A stretch of 13,483 nt of DNA from Thermoplasmatota archaeon (GTDB lineage: Archaea; Thermoplasmatota; Thermoplasmata; Thermoplasmatales; Thermoplasmataceae). A program made the translations under genes and the position numbers. Below the pieces are notes generated by a model. It was not told the origin of the DNA. It was given only the letters and a program-made list of their open reading frames with translations, and made no database searches. Every line of letters begins with the position of its first letter. Position 1 is the first letter of the stretch. Below, piece after piece: positions 1-7,055 of the stretch. The stretch is taken from the NCBI GenBank assembly GCA_023379355.1, contig JAMCUD010000024.1:1-13483 (forward strand). The letters are read 5' to 3'.

Positions 1-2
1 CC

Positions 3-164
3 CCGAGGTATGTGTATATTGATAGAAGGACGTATAACACCGGGACAAAAAGTACCCTTACCAGAGAATATTTCCTTCCAAAGAACAGTCTGGAAAGCCT
101 GAGAAGAAGCAGAAACACTGTTACTGATGCAAGGAAGTCAAACTGGTATTTTGCAGGAATGTAA
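3..164 (+). CDS. C-terminal fragment of an unidentified protein (5' end outside window)
   Basis: An open frame enters from the left edge and runs 53 codons to a TAA at 162-164. The other two + frames are closed by stops early on (positions 20-22 and about 100). The peptide is rich in Arg, Ser and Thr, contains YIDRRTYNTGTKSTLTREYF and ends in NWYFAGM. It has no start codon here and lies tail to tail with the eIF2B-family gene, 71 bases away. I do not recognise a family from this tail. It could be a chance open frame, but the composition looks coding. Confidence 0.45.
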   Translation, partial: PRYVYIDRRTYNTGTKSTLTREYFLPKNSLESLRRSRNTVTDARKSNWYFAGM

Positions 165-235
165 TTTTCAAATGGAAAGTTGAATATGCCTATCAATGGA
201 TTCAGATAGATAACCTATTATTTAAAGTATTATTT

Positions 236-1048
236 TCATTTTTTGGGCGAAATAAATCCATTTTCCGTGATATATGACCATATGTATCTTGCGGGAGTTA
301 TATCGAAATAGATATTCCTGGTCTGAAATCCGAGATTGGTTATTTCAAGGGAACTGTGTTCCATAAATCTTGGATATGTGGACATGGTGTACCCCCTTTC
401 AAACTTCAGTTCAAAACCTATGGAATAGAATTTCTTGCCGAAATGATTCATTGACATTGCAAGTGGGAATGTTCCAGTTTTGTGTATGAGGCTGTAGTCG
501 CCCAGTATGGAATCTGATCCCACAAGGCAGAAGTCGGTTTCCTGGGACGCATAAAAAGTGGATGCGTCCACATAGATTGTACATGGGATTCCTGCACCCT
601 TGAGATATTTAGCCAGCTCTATTGCTTCAAGGTTGGGCCTGCTTTCGAGCAGGGATACCATCCGGATATTTTTTGAATTCCTGTCCAATATCTCTTTTAT
701 CATTGAACTGTTGCTTATTGTGACAAAAGATACTTTTTCCTGAAAGATCGCGTCAGCGTTCTCCACTGCCCTACTGGAGGAAGTTTCTATTTCCGAAAAT
801 AGGTTATGGGACATTTCTACTGGGTCTTCATTCTTCTTTATGGTGGCCTGAAGAATTGAGCATATATTCCTCACGAGACCCATTCCAGAGAATGTATTCC
901 TTGTATTTTCCAGATCACTTATTATGCTGGCCAGATCTTCTGTTGAAACCCTGCCTTCCATAAAGGCGCCCAGTATGCTGTATGATATGGTAACCGATCC
1001 GTTCAATCGGTCTCTTTCGATCTCCTTCAATTTTTCAGAGATTTTCAT
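236..1048 (-). CDS. eIF2B / sugar-phosphate isomerase family protein lacking the catalytic Cys
   Basis: This 270-residue protein belongs to the family that includes eIF2B alpha/beta/delta, methylthioribose-1-phosphate isomerase and archaeal ribose-1,5-bisphosphate isomerase. An N-terminal helical region (about 1-95) precedes the Rossmann-like domain. Family motifs are LLESRP (133-138), VGSDSILGD followed by HKTGT (176-193), FDITP (248-252) and ITENG (260-264). Asp179 occupies the position of the isomerases' catalytic Asp. The place usually held by THC(N/H)S reads TISNS, so the catalytic Cys appears to be Ser. A longer reading from 1189 would overlap the upstream amidohydrolase by 128 bases. 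The Met at 1048 leaves a 13-base gap and starts where family similarity starts. It is probably cotranscribed with the amidohydrolase. The family is clear; the substrate or regulatory role is not. Confidence 0.85.
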   Translation of the reverse strand: MKISEKLKEIERDRLNGSVTISYSILGAFMEGRVSTEDLASIISDLENTRNTFSGMGLVRNICSILQATIKKNEDPVEMSHNLFSEIETSSSRAVENADAIFQEKVSFVTISNSSMIKEILDRNSKNIRMVSLLESRPNLEAIELAKYLKGAGIPCTIYVDASTFYASQETDFCLVGSDSILGDYSLIHKTGTFPLAMSMNHFGKKFYSIGFELKFERGYTMSTYPRFMEHSSLEITNLGFQTRNIYFDITPARYIWSYITENGFISPKK

Positions 1049-1061
1049 GTGGTTTTCTGCT

Positions 1062-2192
1062 TCAGTCTGAATATACCTCTTCACCCTCGCCGAATACATA
1101 CAGGGGAAATGATTCCAGTGAAAACGGATCTCCATTCCACACCGTAAGAGATGCAAGTTTGCCTTTTTCCAATGTTCCAAGATCATCAAGCCCCAGGATC
1201 GAAGCTGTCTCGCTGGTGATCTTTGAAATTGCCTGTTCCTTTGAAAGCCCGAATCTGAGGAGATGTCTCAGTGTGTAGAATATTGTTCGCTGCAGAATAA
1301 CCGGATGATCAGACATCATGCAGAATTTTGCACCGGATTCCAGCAGGTATTTTGTGTTCCTCCAGGACTCATGCTTAAGCTCTACCTTGTACGGATGGCT
1401 GTCCATGGGACCGTAAACAATCGGTATGCCGTTCTGTGCTATCCTTCTGAATGCTTCAGTTGAATGTATATCAACACCGTGATTTAGCACTACCTTCAAA
1501 CCGAACTCATTCTTCAGGCCGATCAGTAGGTTTGCGTCATCTTCCTTGTGCGTATGAACCATGAGTTTGTATTTCCCTGAAAGGATATCCATGAATATCT
1601 CAGTTAGAGGATCAATCTCATCTGGATCTTTCTTCCCCTTCCGGATCAGGTTTGAGGTTTTCTGTGCTTTATACAGTGTTTCCCTGAGGAGTGCCATTGC
1701 CCCCATTCTTGTGTTTGGCCTGGTGCCCTTCCAATCGGTTGTGCTCCTCGGGTTGTATCCCAGGGCTGCCTTTATCCCGATATCCTTGACAAATGCATCC
1801 TGTATGTTGTTCTTGAAATTTCTCAGTAGAGATGCCCTTCCACCAATTGTGTTTCCGCTTCCGGGTAGAACAGTGGAGTAAAGTACGCCATTTTCCACAG
1901 ATTCTGCAAATGCAGAATCGTCCATATAAACACTGTCTGCAGCCCTCACCATGGGGTAAAGGTTGTCCATATGCTCGTTTGACTCGTCCTCCGACGAGGG
2001 TTCTCCAGCCCTCACCATCCCTATATGGCTGTGGCCATCAATGAAACCGGGTGTTACCGTCCCTTCCCCGACCATCTCCCCTTCATCCGGTTTTTCCTCG
2101 GTTATTTGGAGTATATTCCTGTCAAAGGAAATATAACAGTTCCTTCTGACTGTTCTTCCATCATAAAGCGTGGTGGCTTTTACATATTTCAT
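1062..2192 (-). CDS. metal-dependent amidohydrolase (imidazolonepropionase-like)
   Basis: This 376-residue protein has the layout of the amidohydrolase superfamily: a small beta domain formed by both ends around a metal-binding TIM barrel. The metal HxH motif lies in TPGFIDGHSHIG (His54, His56). Further ligands are likely His213/His215 in VHTHKEDD and His238 in LNHGVD, and the catalytic Asp is Asp295 in MSDHP. The C-terminal stretch LGTLEKGKLASLTVWNGDPF is the usual return to the beta domain. It probably hydrolyses a cyclic amide or related C-N bond in the cytoplasm; the substrate cannot be read from sequence. The start is the ATG at 2192, with TTTTAAGG on the minus strand centred about 25 bases upstream, so it may have its own leaderless promoter in the 29-base gap after the epimerase gene. 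Confidence 0.9.
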   Translation of the reverse strand: MKYVKATTLYDGRTVRRNCYISFDRNILQITEEKPDEGEMVGEGTVTPGFIDGHSHIGMVRAGEPSSEDESNEHMDNLYPMVRAADSVYMDDSAFAESVENGVLYSTVLPGSGNTIGGRASLLRNFKNNIQDAFVKDIGIKAALGYNPRSTTDWKGTRPNTRMGAMALLRETLYKAQKTSNLIRKGKKDPDEIDPLTEIFMDILSGKYKLMVHTHKEDDANLLIGLKNEFGLKVVLNHGVDIHSTEAFRRIAQNGIPIVYGPMDSHPYKVELKHESWRNTKYLLESGAKFCMMSDHPVILQRTIFYTLRHLLRFGLSKEQAISKITSETASILGLDDLGTLEKGKLASLTVWNGDPFSLESFPLYVFGEGEEVYSD

Positions 2193-2212
2193 TCATGAGG
2201 ATTGTCTATAAG

Positions 2213-2220
2213 CCTTAAAA
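2213..2220 (-). promoter_or_regulatory. candidate TATA box for the amidohydrolase gene
   Basis: On the minus strand this reads TTTTAAGG, centred about 25 bases from the ATG at 2192. That is the spacing expected for a leaderless archaeal transcript. It may be an internal promoter, since the epimerase stop codon is only a few bases upstream. Confidence 0.35.
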
Positions 2221-2221
2221 C

Positions 2222-3037
2222 TTATTCGATCAGGCTTATGGTGTAAGAACAGACGAATTTTCCTCCCGGTTCAATTGTAATGAGGCCCAACTTATTATTG
2301 AATGAATCAGGTGCACCGGTCATTGGTTCAATGGCAACGGATTTACCTTCTGCGTACTCCCCGTTGTAGACCTGAAAATATGGCATGTTTTCCCTTTCAA
2401 TGAGTATATGGTTCATACCGTTGTGCAGGTGTAGATCCCCATCTCCCAGGAAACAGTTGTCAAATGCTGTTCCGGACTTTGAGGTCAACTGGTGCATACT
2501 GAAATCTGTCATCTCACCCGTTGGAAAATACCTGTCGGCATACTCAAGCCTTTTAACTGGTTTATCCGCAGTTATATCCCAGTCACCGGGTGTGAGAAAA
2601 TACGGATGTACCCCTATCATGACTGGTGAGTTTCTTTCCCCAATATTCTCTATCTCAAACTTAGTCGTGAATGATTGACCGTCAATCCTGTATTTTACAA
2701 TATTATGCAGCCTGGATGGGTACCCCGGATCAGTGAGCACATAACCAAGTTCAACAGAGTCCTCCTCCTTTTGCAGTACGTCCCATTTCACATGCCTTAC
2801 AAGCCCGTGAATGCTGTGGTTTCCACTGTCCGCAGGAAGCTGGTAAGTCTTCCCCTCAAATCTGTATGTGTGATCCCTGACCCTGTTGGCAAAGGGGATC
2901 AGGACAGCTGCCCCTCCATGGGTCTCTTTCCCGTCGTTGGACTGTTTAAGAATTTCAGTTCCATCGATAAAAAGTTTCATTACATAGGACCCCACCTGAT
3001 CAATCTCTGCCAGTGAATCCATGAATTTTATTTCCAT
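2222..3037 (-). CDS. aldose 1-epimerase family protein (galactose mutarotase-like)
   Basis: This 271-residue protein is close to the usual length of bacterial and archaeal aldose 1-epimerases. The family interconverts alpha and beta anomers of hexoses. Visible motifs are IPFANRVRD (47-55), NHSIHG with likely substrate-binding His77 (73-78), GVHPYF with likely catalytic His144 (142-147) and IEPMTGAPDSFN with likely catalytic Glu237 (236-247). No signal peptide is evident, so it should be cytoplasmic. The ATG at 3037 is used; a second Met at residue 6 is possible. It is the first gene of a minus-strand group with the amidohydrolase and eIF2B-family genes and diverges from the metallophosphoesterase. 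Which sugar it acts on is unknown. Confidence 0.9.
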   Translation of the reverse strand: MEIKFMDSLAEIDQVGSYVMKLFIDGTEILKQSNDGKETHGGAAVLIPFANRVRDHTYRFEGKTYQLPADSGNHSIHGLVRHVKWDVLQKEEDSVELGYVLTDPGYPSRLHNIVKYRIDGQSFTTKFEIENIGERNSPVMIGVHPYFLTPGDWDITADKPVKRLEYADRYFPTGEMTDFSMHQLTSKSGTAFDNCFLGDGDLHLHNGMNHILIERENMPYFQVYNGEYAEGKSVAIEPMTGAPDSFNNKLGLITIEPGGKFVCSYTISLIE

Positions 3038-3100
3038 TAGATCAAATCATGAATAGAGCCTATTTTATTTTTATGGTAAATTCTGCAAAGCCTTAATTTC
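3038..3100. promoter_or_regulatory. divergent promoter region between epimerase and phosphoesterase genes
   Basis: These 63 bases separate two divergent start codons. The AT-rich core at about 3060-3075 offers TTTTTATGG on the + strand, about 27 bases before the ATG at 3101. On the minus strand it offers AAATAAAATAGG, about 25 bases before the ATG at 3037. Both spacings suit leaderless transcripts. One A/T tract may therefore serve both directions. Confidence 0.5.
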
Positions 3101-3865
3101 ATGAAGTGCATTCAAAACAGGTTGCAGGACATTCAGATTACTAAGGATGTGTTCATTTCAGACCTGTACTGTGTCTACCTGAGGGATATCTCAGCGGTCG
3201 TAGTGTCTGATCTGCACCTGGGTTTTGAGGAGGAGATGAATCTTCATGGGCTTTTTCTCCCCAGATTCCAGCTGAGCCATGTTGAGGGACTCATTGACAG
3301 AATAGTTGAAAGATATGAACCTGAGACCCTGATCATCAATGGAGATTTTAAACAGGAATTTTCCAGGAATCTTTCACAGGAATGGACCGACATAATACAT
3401 TTTATTGATAGATATTCTGATCGCCTGAAACTCAGATTTGTGAGAGGTAACCATGATAATTTTCTCATGACCATACTGAACAGGAGAAGCCTGGAACTCC
3501 CAGAAGTTATTGAAACCGAAAGATATTACATATATCACGGTGACAGGGACAGAAGCCTGAAAAAGATCACCATACTTGGCCATGAACATCCTTCACTGGT
3601 GCTTAGAGACCAGATAGGGGGAGTATTCAAGATTCCTGCTTTCGTATACAACAGTGAATCAGGAGTGATCATAACTCCGGCAATGAGTTTCTTTTCTTCG
3701 GGAACTGATGTTGCACAGTCTCTATTGAGCGATGAACACTTTACCCCTGCCCTGAGGAACACGGACCCTGACAGGTACAGAGTTTATGGTATTACCGATG
3801 AGTTTGGCCTTGTTGATTTCGGGTATATAGGGGATATCAGGTCTGATGCAAAAAAAAGGTTTTAA
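3101..3865 (+). CDS. calcineurin-like metallophosphoesterase (ICC/COG1407-like)
   Basis: This 254-residue protein has the ordered motifs of dinuclear-metal phosphoesterases: SDLHLG (36-41, Asp37 and His39), NGDFK (80-84, Asp82), RGNHDN (115-120, Asn117, His118, Asp119), HGD (146-148) and GHEHP (160-164). The HG.FLPRFQ stretch after the first motif resembles the archaeal COG1407 group of predicted ICC-like phosphoesterases. The substrate is unknown; it could be a nucleotide, a nucleic acid or a phosphoprotein. The ATG at 3101 has a TATA-like box about 27 bases upstream and little leader. It lies 37 bases before hemL on the same strand, so readthrough is possible, but no link to tetrapyrrole synthesis is evident. 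Confidence 0.85.
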   Translation: MKCIQNRLQDIQITKDVFISDLYCVYLRDISAVVVSDLHLGFEEEMNLHGLFLPRFQLSHVEGLIDRIVERYEPETLIINGDFKQEFSRNLSQEWTDIIHFIDRYSDRLKLRFVRGNHDNFLMTILNRRSLELPEVIETERYYIYHGDRDRSLKKITILGHEHPSLVLRDQIGGVFKIPAFVYNSESGVIITPAMSFFSSGTDVAQSLLSDEHFTPALRNTDPDRYRVYGITDEFGLVDFGYIGDIRSDAKKRF

Positions 3866-3867
3866 AA
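3859..3867 (+). promoter_or_regulatory. candidate TATA box for hemL
   Basis: TTTTAAAAG spans the stop codon of the phosphoesterase gene and lies about 38 bases before the hemL ATG. That would predict a leader of roughly a dozen bases. It is a weak call based on composition and spacing only. Confidence 0.3.
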
Positions 3868-3902
3868 GAAAATAGTTCAATATTCAGTAGCAATGTGGGT
3901 CC

Positions 3903-5171
3903 ATGAATTCAGGAGAACTTTTCAGTAAGTCTTCCAGTCTCTTTCCTGGAGGTGTCAATTCACCTGTTAGGTATTATGAACCATACCCCATATTCATGAA
4001 AAATGGGAATGGTTCCACCATCTACGATGTGGACGACAAGCCATATATTGATTTCTGCCTTGCATTCGGACCACTCATACTGGGACACAGCCACCCGGAG
4101 ATTGTAAGATCTGTCATATGGGCTGTTAAAAACGCCACATCTCTGGGATCCCCCACTGAAAATGAGGTCAGAATGGGAAGCATCATCAGAACTGCAGTTC
4201 CCTCAGTGGAAAAGATGAGATTCACGAACAGCGGCACAGAGGCCACAATGCACGCATTGAGGCTGGCCAGGGGATTCACTGGCAGGAATATCATACTGAA
4301 GATGGAGGGAGGGTTTCATGGATCACATGACTATGCACTCATAAAATCTGGCAGCGGCACACTGACCTTTGGTATACCGTCGTCAAGGGGGATACCGCCA
4401 GAAGTGTCCAGAACTGTAGTCGTTGGTCAGTACAATAATCCAGAGAATATCGAGGAAATTTTCAAAAAATATGGGAAGGGGATTGCGGCAGTGATCACTG
4501 AACCAATTATGGGAAACGCAGGAGTTATAAAACCTCAAAAGGATTTTCTGGGCTTCCTCAGGGATATAACCAGCAGATACGATTCCCTTCTCATCTTTGA
4601 TGAGGTCATAACAGGATTCAGGTTCGGTTTCTGCGGCTACCAGGACATAGCAGGAGTGAGACCGGATTTAACAACAATGGGCAAGATAATAGGAGGAGGA
4701 TTTCCAATAGGCCTTTTTGGTGGTAGAGATGACATAATGGATAAAATATCGCCAATGGGGCCTGTTTATGAATCAGGTACTTTCTCCGGCAATTATGTTA
4801 CCATGGCAGCTGGAATTGCGGCTCTGAATCAGCTTAAGAAAATGGATTATTCGATCCTTGAGTCACAATCTGCCATGTTTGAAAAGACACTTGTGGAAAA
4901 CATGCCTGTGACGGAAAAATTTGCCTTGAGCAGGTTTGGATCAATGTTCCAGTTATTTCTGGGTATTGAACAACCGGAAAGTTATGAAGATGTCATTAAG
5001 GCTGATTCCAGGAAGTTCATGATGATGTTTCACAGTTTGCTGGAAAAAGGCATCTATCTGGCACCAGGTCAGTTTGAGACCAACTTCATAAGTTTCGCAC
5101 ACAGTAGGGAGAATCTTGAGAGTTCGGCTTTGAAAATAGCAGAAAGCCTGAAAGAAATAACTAAAAGCTGA
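3903..5171 (+). CDS. hemL: glutamate-1-semialdehyde 2,1-aminomutase
   Basis: This PLP enzyme converts glutamate-1-semialdehyde to 5-aminolevulinate, the second step of the C5 tetrapyrrole pathway. The 422 residues match the usual length of about 420-435. Diagnostic stretches are FPGGVNSPVR (14-23), the GTEA PLP-phosphate loop (111-114), GGFHGSHD (136-143), IFDEVITGFR with Asp233 contacting the PLP ring nitrogen (231-240), and TMGKIIGGGFPIG with Schiff-base Lys261 (258-270). The N-terminal FPGGVNSPVR and the TMGK context separate it from class III transaminases generally. The ATG at 3903 begins the conserved N-terminus. It converges on hemA, with no bases between the two stop codons. Confidence 0.96.
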   Translation: MNSGELFSKSSSLFPGGVNSPVRYYEPYPIFMKNGNGSTIYDVDDKPYIDFCLAFGPLILGHSHPEIVRSVIWAVKNATSLGSPTENEVRMGSIIRTAVPSVEKMRFTNSGTEATMHALRLARGFTGRNIILKMEGGFHGSHDYALIKSGSGTLTFGIPSSRGIPPEVSRTVVVGQYNNPENIEEIFKKYGKGIAAVITEPIMGNAGVIKPQKDFLGFLRDITSRYDSLLIFDEVITGFRFGFCGYQDIAGVRPDLTTMGKIIGGGFPIGLFGGRDDIMDKISPMGPVYESGTFSGNYVTMAAGIAALNQLKKMDYSILESQSAMFEKTLVENMPVTEKFALSRFGSMFQLFLGIEQPESYEDVIKADSRKFMMMFHSLLEKGIYLAPGQFETNFISFAHSRENLESSALKIAESLKEITKS

Positions 5172-6392
5172 TCAGATATTCAATATATCGTCAATGTCCC
5201 CGAACTCTTCACCGTGAATTGCTTCTTTCAGTTCACTGAGAAACCTGTTCAGTTCCTTTGGATCAGAGTTCTCTATCATCTTCCTGAACGCCACAGTATA
5301 TGGCGATAGAACTTTTTTTGAAAGTGAATTTGCCATGGCAGAAATTGCAGCATCAATGTCAGTGCCCTTACTTATCTCCCTCTTGAACTCTTCGGCCTCC
5401 TCTTTCTGTTTGAGGAGTGAATAGCGGTACATATGGGCTATGAGATCATCATACTCTATCTCTTTCAGCTTTCTCATGGTTTTTTCTATCTCCCCTTCCA
5501 CTATGTTCCCTGCAGCCAGGATTTCTTTTTTCTTCATTGATCTGTTCTTTTCCAGTACACTTTCCAGTGTCCCAATATTCAGTACCTGAATGCCATCAAT
5601 GCTTTCATTGAAAGTTTCAATATTGTCAGGCTTTGAGATATCCACGTAGAATTTTGGCGTACCGGCTGCAATGATATCCTCCTTGGTTATGAGTATATCC
5701 GGAGAGGTCGTGGCAGTGAGTATAATATTATTCTTTCTCATGTCTTCCTTCAGGTTCCGCAATGAGCTGAAATTACAATTAAGCAACCTTGCCGCTTCCA
5801 TTGACTTTTCAGGATTTCTTCCGCATACAGTTATGGACTCCGGATTCTCTTTTCTAATGTATTTTCCCAGAGATATGGCCATTCGGCCTGTTCCGATTAT
5901 GAGTATATTCCTTCCCTCAATTCCAAATCTGGCTTTCAATGCATCAATGGCGATTGATGGGATTGATGTTTTTCCCTTTGAAATAGAAGTTTTCTCTCTT
6001 GCCTGCTTACCTATGCTCAGGGATTTTCTGAATACAGCCGATATGGGTTTGCTCACGTGACCCCTTTCAAGTGCATTTTCATATGATTCCTTAATCTGCC
6101 TGAGGATGTCGTTTTCGCCAACGGACATTGACTCCAGTCCACTTGCTACCCTGAAAAGATGTCTGACTGCATCCTCGTCCCTTTTTACAACTGAACCCTG
6201 GAATCTGGCTGTATCAGCAAAATTCCCATAGAAATAAAGCTCAAGCCTATTGCATGTCACAAGAATTACGTATTTTTTAATTCCGCTGGATATCAGGGCC
6301 TCTTCCCAGTAATTGTAGCCCAGTGAAATCTTGCTATCAAGATCACCGGGAGTATCCCTGTAGTTCCATGAAATTACCGTGAACTGTGCCAT
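5172..6392 (-). CDS. hemA: glutamyl-tRNA reductase
   Basis: It reduces glutamyl-tRNA(Glu) with NADPH to glutamate-1-semialdehyde, the first committed step of the C5 pathway and the substrate for HemL. From the ATG at 6392 it has 406 residues, normal for the family. The catalytic Cys47 lies in TCNRLELY (46-53). The SGLESMSVGENDIL signature covers 85-98. The NADPH Rossmann loop is IIGTGRM (165-171). A C-terminal helical dimerisation domain covers about 290-406. The open frame extends to 6500, but that part lacks family similarity and overlaps the small membrane gene. An AGAGTGG Shine-Dalgarno-like run lies just before 6392, and a TATATG box at 6431-6437 would start the RNA near 6408-6410, which supports this start. 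Confidence 0.95.
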   Translation of the reverse strand: MAQFTVISWNYRDTPGDLDSKISLGYNYWEEALISSGIKKYVILVTCNRLELYFYGNFADTARFQGSVVKRDEDAVRHLFRVASGLESMSVGENDILRQIKESYENALERGHVSKPISAVFRKSLSIGKQAREKTSISKGKTSIPSIAIDALKARFGIEGRNILIIGTGRMAISLGKYIRKENPESITVCGRNPEKSMEAARLLNCNFSSLRNLKEDMRKNNIILTATTSPDILITKEDIIAAGTPKFYVDISKPDNIETFNESIDGIQVLNIGTLESVLEKNRSMKKKEILAAGNIVEGEIEKTMRKLKEIEYDDLIAHMYRYSLLKQKEEAEEFKREISKGTDIDAAISAMANSLSKKVLSPYTVAFRKMIENSDPKELNRFLSELKEAIHGEEFGDIDDILNI

Positions 6393-6430
6393 TAAAGCCA
6401 CTCTTTCGTAACGTTGCATGATGTTAATCA

Positions 6431-6437
6431 CATATAT
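6431..6437 (-). promoter_or_regulatory. candidate TATA box for hemA
   Basis: On the minus strand the sequence reads AATATATG. Transcription about 25 bases downstream would leave a short leader of roughly 16 bases containing AGAGTGG before the ATG at 6392. This helps choose that start over upstream in-frame Met codons. Confidence 0.4.
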
Positions 6438-6468
6438 TCCGTTTTGCTTTTCATGCGGTGAAGTGTTA

Positions 6469-6699
6469 TCACCAGAAATCGCCACCGAGATCCCGTGCAA
6501 TCCTGATGAGCATCCTCACAGCAATGTATAGAAACAGAGCTCCGACTATGAAGAGTACTATTGACACTGCAATCTCTCCCCTTACCCCCAGGCCAATTGA
6601 TCCAGTTGAAAAGAGCTCAACGCCCACCACAAGAAATGCAAGTCCGATCACAAGTCGAATTATTTTGTTTACAGCAGCATCACTTATTATTGGCATCAT
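6469..6699 (-). CDS. small two-helix membrane protein, function unknown
   Basis: A protein of 76 residues (75 if the second of two tandem ATGs is used) has two clear hydrophobic segments, about 14-31 and 43-64. A short Gly/Arg-containing loop joins them. The end is positively charged (RMLIRIARD) and finishes in DLGGDFW. The pattern fits an integral membrane protein of two helices. I recognise no family. TTAATATA on the minus strand (6718-6725) is centred about 25 bases before the second ATG, which supports expression. It lies 76 bases upstream of the hemA start on the same strand, but hemA has its own candidate TATA box. Confidence 0.6.
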   Translation of the reverse strand: MMPIISDAAVNKIIRLVIGLAFLVVGVELFSTGSIGLGVRGEIAVSIVLFIVGALFLYIAVRMLIRIARDLGGDFW

Positions 6700-6717
6700 T
6701 GAAAGATTACTTCTTCG

Positions 6718-6725
6718 TATATTAA
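6718..6725 (-). promoter_or_regulatory. TATA box for the small membrane protein gene
   Basis: The minus strand reads TTAATATA, centred 22-25 bases from the tandem ATG codons at 6699 and 6696. This spacing is typical of a leaderless archaeal gene. Confidence 0.45.
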
Positions 6726-6760
6726 TGAATTTGACAAAAAAATATGTGTTTTGGTGGATC

Positions 6761-7053
6761 AGTTTTTAACATTTGCCATGGAGAATTCCCCTTCTCAATA
6801 TTGTGGATGATATCATTCGAAAGCATGTCATCTCTCCATTGATATCCATCCGTTCTCTGGTAGGTGGAAATGAAAGTGATGTGATAGCATGTTGCTTCAT
6901 GGGTGCTTTTTTACAACATGCATGGCTTGGTATGAGGGACATAGTACCTTCGGGCTGAAGGGAATTGAAGCCCATGGATATTCCGCCATCAACCTTTGAT
7001 GGGAAATATCCCCGGGAGATCTGGGATGTGGTAAAGCTTACTGGAATAACCCA
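6761..7053 (+). repeat. diverged repeat copy 1, probable IS200/IS605-type relic
   Basis: This otherwise gene-free stretch aligns along its length with 11435-11740. By hand, 6803-6901 matches 11478-11576 at about 70% without gaps, and 6932-6999 matches 11610-11677 at 57 of 68 positions. Shared landmarks, in order, are TTTTAACAT, GAATTCCCC, TTCGGGC(T/C)GAA, AAGCCCATGGA and CAACCTTTGA. The GAATTCCCC hairpin and the structured 3' block resemble IS200/IS605 ends and the TnpB guide-RNA region, but no transposase domain is present. Translations in all + frames are interrupted, for example by TGA at 6956-6958 and 6997-6999. It ends within a few bases of the stop codon of the convergent molybdopterin subunit gene (7056). 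The repeat is certain; the element type is inference. Confidence 0.6.
6947..6982 (+). other. predicted hairpin/pseudoknot in repeat copy 1
   Basis: CCTTC (6947-6951) can pair with GAAGG (6957-6961) around loop GGGCT. The loop is complementary to AGCCC about a dozen bases downstream, so an H-type pseudoknot is possible. Copy 2 keeps the fold with one C-G to T-A exchange. This is read by eye and no folding energy was computed. Confidence 0.35.
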
Positions 7054-7055
7054 AT

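Noticed and set aside
1049..1189. N-terminal extension of the eIF2B-family protein to 1189.
   Set aside because: It would overlap the amidohydrolase C-terminus by 128 bases and the extra residues do not resemble the family. The Met at 1048 gives a 13-base intergenic gap.
3903..6392. A hem operon.
   Set aside because: hemL and hemA are on opposite strands and converge, so they cannot share a transcript, although they act in consecutive steps.
6393..6500. N-terminal extension of hemA to 6500 (36 more residues).
   Set aside because: The extension lacks family similarity, overlaps the small membrane gene, and a TATA-like box lies within it. The ATG at 6392 has a Shine-Dalgarno-like AGAGTGG and begins the conserved domain.
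6773..6958. + strand frame over repeat copy 1 as a real 61-residue gene.
   Set aside because: The matching frame in copy 2 is broken by a stop at 11582-11584, and there is no recognisable domain. It is treated as part of a decayed or noncoding repeat.
6766..6975. Minus-strand frame over repeat copy 1 (and its counterpart at 11468-11653) as a conserved small protein beginning MGFN.
   Set aside because: Both copies keep the frame, but substitutions fall mostly at first and second codon positions, there is no ribosome site, and the similarity is explained by the DNA repeat itself.
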